A stretch of 12,762 bases of DNA from Spartobacteria bacterium (GCA_025355595.1 JANXZI010000009.1:1-12762); one strand, 5' to 3'. Shown: positions 1 through 7,330, counted from the first letter of the stretch. The notes: generated by a model from the letters alone, not told the origin. Made by a program: numbers and translations.

Positions 1-444
1 CTCGCGAAGCTCCTCGATAATCTGCTCGGTCGTCGGCCCGCCAACCTTGCCAGTGCTCGCCGCCTCCGCGTGACGCGACACCCTCTCCAGCCACTCGCGG
101 CGGCTCTGCATCTCTTCCTCAGTGAGCACACGCCTCGCAGAACGAAGTTCCGCAACCACTTCCTCCGGCGACTTCCGGTGAGGCGTGGCGCTCTCACGAA
201 GTTCAGCGATGATTTCATCGGATGTCGGGCCAGGCTTGCCGGTCGCTCCCGCTGCCGCCGCGGCGGCGGCCTCATCCATCCATCGCTTGAGCGATTCCGG
301 CGATGGCTTTGACTTGGGTGCCGGCACACCCGTGAGTCTCACCACCGGCCTGCCGTCATTCGTGAGCACGACTTCCTCGCCACGCTGCGCGAGTGCCAGC
401 AGCGGCTCGGGTTCCGCGATCATTTGCTGAAGGGTCGTGGTCAT
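1..444 (-). CDS. Phd/YefM-like antitoxin with repeated C-terminal motif (3' end beyond window)
   Basis: The reading frame starts at ATG 444-442 and stays open to base 1 (148 codons, no stop). The first ~41 residues read like the Phd/YefM antitoxin fold: a helix, then GEEVVLTNDGRPVVRL (residues 22-37), matching the family's 'GEEVVITRHGKPVARL' strand-turn-strand. Members normally bind operator DNA through this N-terminal part and a partner toxin (Doc, RelE or PIN type) through a flexible C-terminus. Here the C-terminus is long and repetitive: GPTSDEIIAELRES (72-85), SPEEVVAELRSAR (92-104) and GPTTEQIIEELRE (136-148), after an Ala7 tract (59-65). Such proteins are usually 75-95 residues, so this one is already oversized. 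Any toxin gene would lie beyond the left edge and is not seen, so toxin-antitoxin function is inferred. No Shine-Dalgarno precedes the ATG. Family assignment is fairly confident; the repeated tail is directly visible. Confidence 0.7.
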   Translation of the reverse strand, partial: MTTTLQQMIAEPEPLLALAQRGEEVVLTNDGRPVVRLTGVPAPKSKPSPESLKRWMDEAAAAAAAGATGKPGPTSDEIIAELRESATPHRKSPEEVVAELRSARRVLTEEEMQSRREWLERVSRHAEAASTGKVGGPTTEQIIEELRE

Positions 445-450
445 GGCGAA

Positions 451-479
451 AAGATAGCGTCTGAGTGAACTGTCGGCAA
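451..479 (-). promoter_or_regulatory. Putative sigma70-type promoter for the antitoxin-like gene
   Basis: On the minus strand, TTGCCG (479-474) and TATCTT (456-451) are separated by exactly 17 bases, a good match to a vegetative -35/-10 pair. The -10 box ends only six bases before the ATG at 444, so a start seven bases downstream would fall on the A of the ATG, giving a leaderless mRNA. The absence of a Shine-Dalgarno sequence fits. The boxes lie between the cytochrome gene stop (491) and the ATG, so the antitoxin could be transcribed independently. Read by eye only. Confidence 0.35.
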
Positions 480-490
480 GCGGGGCGGCG

Positions 491-3247
491 TCAGTTGATG
501 AGCTGGAATTCCGGCAGGTTCACGATGGCCCAGAGGAAATCGGCGACGGCCTCGGGCTTCGGCTCGGTGCCGAGAAGTTCGAGCGCGATCTGCTTTTCAT
601 CCGCAGCGGGCTCCCGGCTGAACAGCGTGCGATACGTCTGTGCGATCCACGCGGCGGGATCGTGCGCGGCGGCGGGCTGGAGTTTTCTTGCAGCGGATTT
701 CAGCCGCGCATCGAGCGTCGCGCCGTTCGTCAGTTCGAGCGCCTGGATCGTCGTCGCGGCAGTGATGCGCGCGGGCGTGACGATCTCGCGGTTCGGACGA
801 TCCAGCGCGAGTTGCAGCGGATCGGCGGCGAGCAGTGGCGCGCGGATTTTTCCCGCGTGTGCCGCAGTGCTCACCGCGGGACGCAGGATCGGGCCGAGAT
901 CGATCGGGATGTTGGCGAAGTCCTTCCGCTTGACCGGCTCCAGCGACGGGCCTTCGTCCACCGCCGCGGCACCCTCTGGCAAAGGCACGGCTGCGCGCCA
1001 CTTTTTGTCATCGAGTTTCACGTCGGACCACGTCCCATCCGGCGCGCGGAATGTGCGCCAGTTTTCATCCGTGCCGACCTGCACCGGAGCGTGCTGGCCC
1101 GCGAGCGTGATGCGCGTGTGGAAGGCCAGGCCCGGCGTCCGGTTCAGGTGGTTCGTGGACTCGGGATACTGCGCGCGTTCCGTCGTGTTCATGCCCTTCT
1201 CCGTATGGCTCATCACCGAGATCGCGATCAGGTTGTCGCCCGGCTTCAGCAGCGAAGCGATGTCGTAGATCTTCGCGCGCCCGAGGCGGAAATTGTCGTT
1301 CAGCGCCGCCTTCGCGATCTTGCCGTTCACCGTGAGATCGAATGCCTGGCTCGCCGCGACCATCGCGCAGGCGTTGACCGCCGGCTGCGCGAGCGAAAAG
1401 TGCCTGCGAAAAACGATGCGGTGCCGGTCATCGGCGGGCCGCACTTTCACCACGCCGGGATCGCCGGCCGCTTTCACGGTGGCGGCGATCCTCAGTTGAT
1501 CCTGTGCGCTCTTCAGCCGCTCCATCGCCGTCGCGACCGCTGCGTTCGCCGCGGCAATCTCCTCCGCTCCGCCGCTGCTCGCAGCAGCAGCCTGCTGGTT
1601 GGCCTTTTCGAGATTCCCGGTGGCGGACGCCATCCACCCGCGCGCCTTTTGAATTGCCTCGCGCCGCGGGCCGAGATCCAGCGGCTCATCGGTCCAGATC
1701 CATTTCGGCAGCGCGATCCCGCCTTCGAGATCGGCCGCGCCAAAATCAAATTCGAGCGACGACGGAAGATTTGCCCAGTCGCCCGCAAGCGAACTCACGG
1801 CATCGCCGAATTGCTCCGCCGTCATGCGCCGGGTGAGCGGGCCTTTGAAAATGAACTTCTCCTTTTCATCGCGCGGTCCCTCGACGCTCGGCAGCGAGTA
1901 CGCGCGGGACGTGAGGATGATCTCGATGGTGCGCTTCAGGTCCCACTGGTGCGCGACGAGATCCTCCGCGAGCCAGTCGAGCACGTCGCGGTTCCACGCC
2001 GGCTTGTCCATGTCGTCGAGCGGCTCCACGAGTCCGCGCCCGAGCAGCCGCGCCCACAGGCGGTTCACGACCGTGCGCGAGAGGCGTCCGTTCTTCGGGC
2101 TGAGCATCAGTTCCGCGAGACGCTGCGTGCGCGCGGGGCGGTCGAGACTCGCGGCGATGCTGCCGATTTCGGGATACAAAAAGCGCACCTTCGCCGTCTT
2201 GCCCTGCGGCTTGTCGCAGCGGACGAGTTCCATCTGCTCGTCCGTGTACACCGCGGCGAGGCCGTAGCAGTCGGCGAGCGCCCAGTCGTTCACAAAGCTG
2301 TCGTGACACGAAGCGCACTTCAGATTCACGCCGAGGAAAACCTGCGACACACTCATCGCCGCCTGCATCGGCGGCTTCATCGAGGCGTTCACATTGCCGC
2401 GCCACAGGATGCCGCTCGTGAAGCCCTCGCTCGCATAGCCGGGGTTCACCAGTTCCGCGACGAAGCGATCATACGGCTTGTCCTCGCGCAGCGCCGTGTG
2501 CAGCCAGCCGGTGATTTGCTTGCGCCCGCCATCAATGAAGCCCGTGCCCTTGTAGTCATTTCGCAGCAGGTCGTTCCAAAAAGTGAGCCAGTGATCCGCG
2601 TAGCCCCGCTTGTCCGCGAGCAGCGAGCGCACCAGCGTCGCGCGTTTGTCCGCAGCGGTGTTCTTTTCAAAAGTGTCGAGTTGCTCCGCGCTCGGCAGCA
2701 ATCCGATGGTGTCGAGGTAAACGCGCCGCGCGAATGCCGCATCCGGCACCGGCTCCGCGGGCTTCACGCCGTGCTCCGCGAAGTACGCAGCCAGCACGCG
2801 GTCCACCGGATTTCCATCGCCCGCCGGCAGCTCGACTTTTCGCGGTGCGAGATTTTCCGGCGCGGGTTTTGCAAAGGTGAGCCCGAGTGGCCACTTCGCG
2901 CCTTGGTCAATCCACGCGCGCAGCAAGCCCACCTGCTCCGGCGTCCAGCGCTTGCCTCGACGAGGCATCAGCATCTCCAAGTCGTCGCTCGAGACGAGTT
3001 CGATCATCAGGCTCTTCGCGCTGTTGCCCGGCACGATCGCTCCGCCGGTGTCGCCGCCCTTCAGCAAACCCTCGTGCGTCTCGATCGAAAGCCCGCCGCG
3101 ATCCTTCCCCTTCGCGTGGCACTTCACACACGACGATTCAAGCAACGGCTGAATGTCCTTCACAAAATCCACCGGCCGATCCGCCGACGGCGGGAGCTGT
3201 GCGGCGATTGCGGCGGCGGGAATCAGCAGGAGGAAAAGGCGTTTCAT
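491..3247 (-). CDS. Secreted PSCyt1-DUF1549-DUF1553 cytochrome c-like protein
   Basis: A 918-residue protein typical of Planctomycetes and Verrucomicrobia. The ATG at 3247 is preferred over in-frame ATGs at 3277 and 3271 because it begins directly with a signal peptide (MKRLFLLLIPAAAIAA, cleavage near residue 16). Order of domains: PSCyt1 with CVKCH (40-44), 'GGLSIETHEGLLKGG' and a terminal RAWIDQGA helix (to ~118); DUF1549/PSCyt2 (~145-340) with 'RRVYLDTIGLLPS' and a second haem-type motif CASCH (311-315); DUF1553/PSD1 beginning 'GRLSRTVVNRLWARLLGRGLV' (~387-407). PSD1 is interrupted after ~510 by a helical Ala-rich stretch (~525-595) and a beta-rich segment (~600-760), then resumes at 'RPNREIVTPARITAATTIQAL' (~817-837) and runs to the C-terminus. 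CxxCH motifs imply covalent haem c and envelope location; substrate and electron partner are unknown. The DUF1501 gene that usually accompanies this family is not adjacent. Family call is firm, role unknown. Confidence 0.9.
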   Translation of the reverse strand: MKRLFLLLIPAAAIAAQLPPSADRPVDFVKDIQPLLESSCVKCHAKGKDRGGLSIETHEGLLKGGDTGGAIVPGNSAKSLMIELVSSDDLEMLMPRRGKRWTPEQVGLLRAWIDQGAKWPLGLTFAKPAPENLAPRKVELPAGDGNPVDRVLAAYFAEHGVKPAEPVPDAAFARRVYLDTIGLLPSAEQLDTFEKNTAADKRATLVRSLLADKRGYADHWLTFWNDLLRNDYKGTGFIDGGRKQITGWLHTALREDKPYDRFVAELVNPGYASEGFTSGILWRGNVNASMKPPMQAAMSVSQVFLGVNLKCASCHDSFVNDWALADCYGLAAVYTDEQMELVRCDKPQGKTAKVRFLYPEIGSIAASLDRPARTQRLAELMLSPKNGRLSRTVVNRLWARLLGRGLVEPLDDMDKPAWNRDVLDWLAEDLVAHQWDLKRTIEIILTSRAYSLPSVEGPRDEKEKFIFKGPLTRRMTAEQFGDAVSSLAGDWANLPSSLEFDFGAADLEGGIALPKWIWTDEPLDLGPRREAIQKARGWMASATGNLEKANQQAAAASSGGAEEIAAANAAVATAMERLKSAQDQLRIAATVKAAGDPGVVKVRPADDRHRIVFRRHFSLAQPAVNACAMVAASQAFDLTVNGKIAKAALNDNFRLGRAKIYDIASLLKPGDNLIAISVMSHTEKGMNTTERAQYPESTNHLNRTPGLAFHTRITLAGQHAPVQVGTDENWRTFRAPDGTWSDVKLDDKKWRAAVPLPEGAAAVDEGPSLEPVKRKDFANIPIDLGPILRPAVSTAAHAGKIRAPLLAADPLQLALDRPNREIVTPARITAATTIQALELTNGATLDARLKSAARKLQPAAAHDPAAWIAQTYRTLFSREPAADEKQIALELLGTEPKPEAVADFLWAIVNLPEFQLIN

Positions 3248-3345
3248 CGCGTGCCGACAATCTCCCCGCATCCGCACTCATTGGCAAGCCGCGCGCGCCC
3301 GCACGGCGCATCAAATTCTCGCGTCGGATCCGGAGGGCGGGCGCC

Positions 3346-4242
3346 TCACTCCCGCCACAGCCCCAACTGCCCGCGCTCCGTGCCGGGATGCAATTCCTCC
3401 GCACTGGGAAGCTCCACCTGCCTGCCGAGCCTCTGCGCGATGTCGCGGATCGTGTGCGGTGCGCAGCCCTCGAAGTGGTTGTTCACCGAGATGAAAACCT
3501 CGCCGACCGCTTTAGCCGTCAGGCGGATTTTCACCGCCCAATTTTCCAGCGACTGCGCGCGCGGCCACATCGGCCCTGCATAATGATGCGCGCGTGTCCC
3601 GTCCGGACGATACTTTGTCGCCGGGTCGCCCATGAGCCGCACGACGGCGAAGTCCGCGGTCTGCGGGAAAAATCCGAACGCCGCGGCATCCGCCTCCGCG
3701 AGCGGCGAGAGATCATTCCACACCCACGCGATACCGTGGTGCTCGAGCAGATGCACGATGCGCGGCAGGTGCCACGCGGAGTCGCGGAATTCCACCGCCC
3801 AGCGAAAATCGCGCGGCAGCGTGCGGATGAAATCGCGCAGCGCGTGCTCGTCGCGCCGCGGATCGAGCCAGCGCGGCGTCTGCACGAGCAGGCACGCGAG
3901 CTTCTCGCCGAGCGGCTCCACGCCGCGCAGGAATGCCGCGAGCACTTCGTGCGTCTCGCGCAGCCGCCGGTCGTGCGTGATTTCGCGCGGCACCTTGCAG
4001 AAAAAGCGGAAGCCCGGCGGCGTCACCGCGGCCCAGTGCGCGGCGACGTGCGGCGCGGGGATGTGGTAGAAGGTCGAGTCCACCTCCACCGCATCGAACC
4101 GGCGCGCGTAAAACGCGAGTCGCTCCGCAGACGGGAGATGCTCGGGATAAAAGACGCCGCGCCAGTCGTCATGCGCCCATGCGCAGGTGCCGATGTGAAT
4201 TTTCGCGAGATTCGGCGAGGTCACGCCCCAGCGTCCGCCCAT
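3346..4242 (-). CDS. DUF72 (YecE-like) TIM-barrel protein
   Basis: A 298-residue DUF72 protein, the family's normal size. Recognisable blocks: IHIGTCAWAHDDWRGVFYP near the N-terminus (family 'IGTSGWxYxxW...FYP'), 'FDAVEVDSTFY', 'FRFFCKVPREITHDRRL', 'CLLVQTPRWL', 'WAVEFRDSAW', 'FAVVRLMG' and 'FISVNNHFEGCAPHTI' near the end. These alternate strands and helices as expected for a TIM-barrel-like fold; the biochemical activity of the family is not established. The frame is open upstream to a GTG at 4359, but that extension covers a palindromic intergenic element and is not protein-like. ATG 4242 is chosen; GTG 4224 (292 residues) is a close alternative nine residues before IHIG, and neither has well-spaced Shine-Dalgarno (GGAGG lies only one base before 4242). 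It is divergent from the Gfo/Idh/MocA gene and 98 bp upstream of the cytochrome gene on the same strand. Confidence 0.88.
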   Translation of the reverse strand: MGGRWGVTSPNLAKIHIGTCAWAHDDWRGVFYPEHLPSAERLAFYARRFDAVEVDSTFYHIPAPHVAAHWAAVTPPGFRFFCKVPREITHDRRLRETHEVLAAFLRGVEPLGEKLACLLVQTPRWLDPRRDEHALRDFIRTLPRDFRWAVEFRDSAWHLPRIVHLLEHHGIAWVWNDLSPLAEADAAAFGFFPQTADFAVVRLMGDPATKYRPDGTRAHHYAGPMWPRAQSLENWAVKIRLTAKAVGEVFISVNNHFEGCAPHTIRDIAQRLGRQVELPSAEELHPGTERGQLGLWRE

Positions 4243-4322
4243 GCCTCCGCACGCGCAATGCGAATCGCCATCACCGGCACTGCACCGTGCCGCAAAGAAA
4301 TTCCGTGTGCGCCGGTCATTCA

Positions 4323-4362
4323 GGCGTAGCCAAGCCGGAAGCACGTGCTTTAGGCTCACGCC
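4323..4362. repeat. 40-bp imperfect palindrome in a divergent intergenic region
   Basis: A perfect 12-bp palindrome AAGCACGTGCTT (4339-4350) is flanked by matching arms: GCC (4334-4336) with GGC (4353-4355), and GGCGT (4323-4327) with ACGCC (4358-4362), separated by small unpaired segments. It lies 32 bp before the Gfo/Idh/MocA start, in the 151-bp gap shared with the DUF72 gene. It could be a dimeric-regulator operator, a REP-like dispersed element or a structured leader. One copy only is present in this window. Confidence 0.6.
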
Positions 4363-4393
4363 CCTTCACTTCACCGCAAACCCACAACCCACC

Positions 4394-5749
4394 ATGAATC
4401 AGGAACCCAGAATCATCACCCCGGATCAATTTTCCCGCCGCAGCTTTCTCAGGCGCGGCAGTGCGGCGCTCGGCGGCGCGGCGCTCGCGAGCACGCTCGC
4501 ACCCTCGCGCTTCGCCCTCGGCGCGGGCGGCGGCGAGGAGATCAAGCTCGCCATCGTCGGCTGCGGCGGGCGCGGTTCCGGCGCGTGCGCCCAGGCGCTG
4601 AACACCACCAACCTCGGCCCGATCAAACTCGTCGCCGCGGCGGACGTGCATGAGGATCGCATGGACTCCGCGCTAAAGAATTTCGAGGCGAAGTTCGCCG
4701 AACGCGCACAGGTCGCGAAGGAGAACCGCTTCATCGGATTCGATGCCTACAAGAAGGCGATCGCTCAGGCCGATGTTGTCATTCTCTCCACACCTCCCGG
4801 ATTCCGCCCGATGATGTTCGAGGAGGCGGTGCGGCAGGGCAAACATGTCTTCATGGAGAAGCCCGTCGCGACGGACGGCACCGGCGTGCGCAAGGTCCTC
4901 GCCGCGGCGAAAATCGCGCAGGAAAAAGGACTGAAGGTTGGCGTGGGACTCCAGAGGCATCACCAGAAGGGCTACATCGAGACGATGAAGCGCATCCATG
5001 ACGGAGCCATCGGCGACATCACCTCGATGCGCGCCTATTGGAACGGCAATACGCCGTGGCTCAAGAAACGTTCCGAACTCGAGAAGCAGTACGGTCGCAA
5101 GCTCACCGAAATGGAATACCAGATGCGGAACTGGTATTACTTCGCCTGGATCTGCGGCGACCACATCGTCGAGCAGCACATCCACAATCTCGACGTGATC
5201 AACTGGGTGAAAAAAGGCTGGCCCGTGAAGGCGCAGGGCATGGGCGGATGCGAAGTCCGCAAGGGCGAGGACTACGGCGAAATCTTCGACCATCACGCCG
5301 TCGAGTTTGAATACGCGGACGGCTCGCGCCTCTCCAGCTTCTGCCGCCACATCGTCGGCTGCTGGAACTCGGTGAGCGAACACGTCGTCGGCACGAAAGG
5401 CTCGTGCGACGTGAGCCGCCACACGATGACGGTCACCGGCGGCGACAACTGGCGCTACAAGAGCGACGGCGACAAGGATCCCTACCAGCAGGAGCACGAC
5501 GATCTCTTCGCCGCGATCCGCAACAACACGCCTTACAACGAGGCCGAGTCCGGCGCGATGAGCACGATGACGGCGATCCTCGGACGCCTCGCGACCTACG
5601 GCGGCAAGGAAATCGAGATGGAGAAGGCGCTCAACAGCAAGGTGACGATCTTCCCGGAGAACCTCGCGTGGGACGCCGACATGCCCGTGAAGCCCGGCCC
5701 CGACGGCATGTATCCGCGCGCCATCCCCGGCAAGACCGTGGTGATCTGA
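4394..5749 (+). CDS. Tat-exported Gfo/Idh/MocA family oxidoreductase
   Basis: A 451-residue NAD(P)-dependent dehydrogenase-like protein. ATG 4394 is chosen over the upstream in-frame ATG at 4241 because a twin-arginine signal follows: SRRSFLRR (14-21), then an Ala/Gly-rich hydrophobic segment to about residue 46. The Rossmann domain starts with KLAIVGCGGRGSG (51-63), continues through 'VVILSTPP' (128-135) and carries the family EKPVA motif (155-159), whose Lys normally acts at the active site. The C-terminal domain has a His-rich GDHIVEQHIHNLDVINW block (255-271) and ends 'HDDLFAAIRNNTPYNEAESGAMSTMTAILGR'-like, typical of the group. Relatives use sugars, inositols or related polyols, but the substrate here cannot be read from sequence. 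Tat export suggests a folded, cofactor-loaded periplasmic enzyme. No clear Shine-Dalgarno; an intrinsic terminator follows 28 bp after the stop, so it looks monocistronic. Confidence 0.93.
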   Translation: MNQEPRIITPDQFSRRSFLRRGSAALGGAALASTLAPSRFALGAGGGEEIKLAIVGCGGRGSGACAQALNTTNLGPIKLVAAADVHEDRMDSALKNFEAKFAERAQVAKENRFIGFDAYKKAIAQADVVILSTPPGFRPMMFEEAVRQGKHVFMEKPVATDGTGVRKVLAAAKIAQEKGLKVGVGLQRHHQKGYIETMKRIHDGAIGDITSMRAYWNGNTPWLKKRSELEKQYGRKLTEMEYQMRNWYYFAWICGDHIVEQHIHNLDVINWVKKGWPVKAQGMGGCEVRKGEDYGEIFDHHAVEFEYADGSRLSSFCRHIVGCWNSVSEHVVGTKGSCDVSRHTMTVTGGDNWRYKSDGDKDPYQQEHDDLFAAIRNNTPYNEAESGAMSTMTAILGRLATYGGKEIEMEKALNSKVTIFPENLAWDADMPVKPGPDGMYPRAIPGKTVVI

Positions 5750-5767
5750 GACTGCGATCCAGTCTGG

Positions 5768-5816
5768 AAAAAATTCACGCCCCGCGCTGGCATCGTCCGG
5801 CGCGGGGCGCTTTTTT
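5768..5816 (+). terminator. Intrinsic terminator after the Gfo/Idh/MocA gene
   Basis: A perfect 10-bp G+C stem, CGCCCCGCGC (5778-5787) with GCGCGGGGCG (5800-5809), closes a 12-base loop and is followed by six T residues (5811-5816). Six A residues (5768-5773) precede the stem, so the structure could also stop minus-strand transcription. It separates the oxidoreductase from the lipoprotein gene. Confidence 0.9.
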
Positions 5817-5917
5817 GAAATGACGGACGCAGAACCCGGTGCCGCGATGCCTGCCGGAAAACACGTTGCGCCACGCACGCAGCCATGCGCACTTCTGCCC
5901 AGGAACACCGCCGCCCG

Positions 5918-6397
5918 ATGCGCCCTCTCACGATCCTCACACCGCTCGCAGCGCTGCTGCTCGTCTCCTGCGAGCCCGGCCAGGATGGCACCGATGCGGC
6001 GAACAAACCGCCTCGCAGCCACGACGGAGCCCCCGGGGCCAACCGCGCAGGGAACAGTGCCAATAATGAACGGCTCGCCGCGCAGGATTCGCTTGGCCAG
6101 TCACCGCTGCCACGCAATCTCGTGGACGGAGTCGAGGACGTCTGCCCGGTGCATCATGAAAAAATGAAGATGCGGGAAATCCCAGTCGTTTTCGAAAGCA
6201 CCACGCCGGAAAAAGCCGATCCCGCGGACGTCGAGCTTGCCGCGAAATTTCCATTCGGGGCGGAGAAAATCGTCTCCACCGGCAATGCGCTGCTCCCGAG
6301 CGAACCGCTGACCGCGCGCGTTTACCAGTGCGCGTCGTGCATCGCGGCGCGCAAGGCCGCTGGGAAAAGACTCACGCCGGCATCCGCGCCGCAGTGA
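5918..6397 (+). CDS. Small lipoprotein with CPVHH and CxxC motifs
   Basis: A 159-residue predicted lipoprotein. ATG 5918 is preferred over ATG 5885 because it places MRPLTILTPLAALLLVSC with a lipobox (LVSC, lipidated Cys18) at normal spacing; AGGA at 5901-5904 is a weak, distant ribosome site. After a low-complexity linker (~20-65), the body has VCPVHHEKMKMREIPVVF (75-92), 'KFPFGAEKIVSTGNALLP' (~110-127) and VYQCASCIAARKA (135-147). This C-P-V-H...Y-x-C-x-x-C layout resembles small uncharacterised proteins I recall from Verrucomicrobiota; the first motif also recalls the CPMHPE heavy-metal-binding motif. Cys76, His79/80, Cys138 and Cys141 could together ligate a metal, which is inference. It is convergent with the protease gene; the two stops are nine bases apart. 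No named function is claimed. Confidence 0.8.
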   Translation: MRPLTILTPLAALLLVSCEPGQDGTDAANKPPRSHDGAPGANRAGNSANNERLAAQDSLGQSPLPRNLVDGVEDVCPVHHEKMKMREIPVVFESTTPEKADPADVELAAKFPFGAEKIVSTGNALLPSEPLTARVYQCASCIAARKAAGKRLTPASAPQ

Positions 6398-6406
6398 TCC
6401 CTCGGG

Positions 6407-7330
6407 TCACTTCGCGCGTTTCGCCGCGGGCCGCGTGAGCTTCGCGATTTCCTCCGCGGAGACACACGAGCGCAGCGGCATGCCGAAGCTCGTCGTCACA
6501 TTTTTCCCGTCGTCGCCCTTCTGATCCTCGATGCTCGACGTGATGCTCTGCACTTGGCCGACGACGTTCCCGCACTCATCCACGACCGGCGCACCGCTGC
6601 TGCCCGGCGAATATTCGGCGGTAACATTGATGTAGAGCGACGGCGCGACCTTCGGCTTGGCCGGCGGCTTGTCGCCATCGCTCGCGGCGTCGCGGTTGAT
6701 GAAAAATCGCGAGAGCATTCCGGCGGTGAACATCCAGTGATTGCCATCCGGATGGCTCAGGCAGAACACCGTGTCGCCGACCTCCGCGGTGCGGCTGAGC
6801 GGCAGTGGCGGCAAGTCGAGACCGGCGACACGGAGCAGGCACGTGTCCGAGTCGGCGTTCGACGCGAGCACCTCGGTGACTGGAAACACGCGGCCCTTCG
6901 CATCCACCACGATGAGGAAGCCGTCCTTCATCCCGTCGTCCTCGAAATCCACGACGTGCTCACTCGTGCTCACCACGCCATCCGCCGCGACGAATCCGGA
7001 CGCGCTGTCGAAGTGCCACTTCTTGCATTTCGTGCAGTGGTAAAAAGTCGCGACGGCCACGGTGCTGCTGCGGACGAGGCGATACACTTCGCGCGGAGAA
7101 AGCCTGTCCCTGCGCGGCTCGGGCAGCGTCAGTTCGCAGTGCGCGCGCTTGAGCTGCGTGCGGAGTTTCGTCAGCGCGACGAGCTTCGACTTGTCGTGCA
7201 GCACCGTCGCCGCGGCGATTGCCATTTCCTCAAAAGCCTCGTCGTCCACCACGAGCCGCTCCTCCGCGGACTGCGCGGCAGGGAGCAGGGCGAGGAGGAA
7301 TGCGGCGAGAAATGCGGGAGCACGGAGCAT
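6407..7330 (-). CDS. Secreted trypsin-like serine protease
   Basis: A 307-residue protein. The frame is open much further upstream (to 7903), but that part is the antisense of two plus-strand genes; ATG 7330 begins a clear signal peptide (MLRAPAFLAAFLLALLPAAQSA, cleavage near residue 22 ) and is chosen. The chymotrypsin-fold triad is visible: His125 in VSTSEHVVD, Asp162 in NADSDTCLL and Ser245 in YSPGSSGAPVV, the last replacing the common GNSGGP. Before the protease core is a helical region (~25-85) and a CTKCKKWHF motif (Cys99, Cys102, His106), possibly a metal site or redox pair. No PDZ domain follows; the chain ends soon after 'SFGMPLRSCVSAEEIAKL', so it is shorter than HtrA/DegP. Predicted to act outside the cytoplasm; substrate unknown. 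It is divergent from the small gene at 7460, with 129 bp between. Fold and catalytic residues are confident. Confidence 0.87.
   Translation of the reverse strand: MLRAPAFLAAFLLALLPAAQSAEERLVVDDEAFEEMAIAAATVLHDKSKLVALTKLRTQLKRAHCELTLPEPRRDRLSPREVYRLVRSSTVAVATFYHCTKCKKWHFDSASGFVAADGVVSTSEHVVDFEDDGMKDGFLIVVDAKGRVFPVTEVLASNADSDTCLLRVAGLDLPPLPLSRTAEVGDTVFCLSHPDGNHWMFTAGMLSRFFINRDAASDGDKPPAKPKVAPSLYINVTAEYSPGSSGAPVVDECGNVVGQVQSITSSIEDQKGDDGKNVTTSFGMPLRSCVSAEEIAKLTRPAAKRAK

Noticed and set aside
662..3583. 973-codon plus-strand frame opposite the cytochrome gene
   Set aside because: No recognisable domain or signal, very Arg/His-rich; the minus strand carries clear PSCyt1, DUF1549 and DUF1553 motifs.
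2887..4329. 480-codon plus-strand frame across the cytochrome and DUF72 genes
   Set aside because: Spans the ends of two well-supported minus-strand genes and has shadow-like Arg-rich composition.
4673..6022. 449-codon minus-strand frame opposite the oxidoreductase
   Set aside because: Antisense of a firmly identified gene, crossing its terminator; composition is His/Arg/Val shadow.
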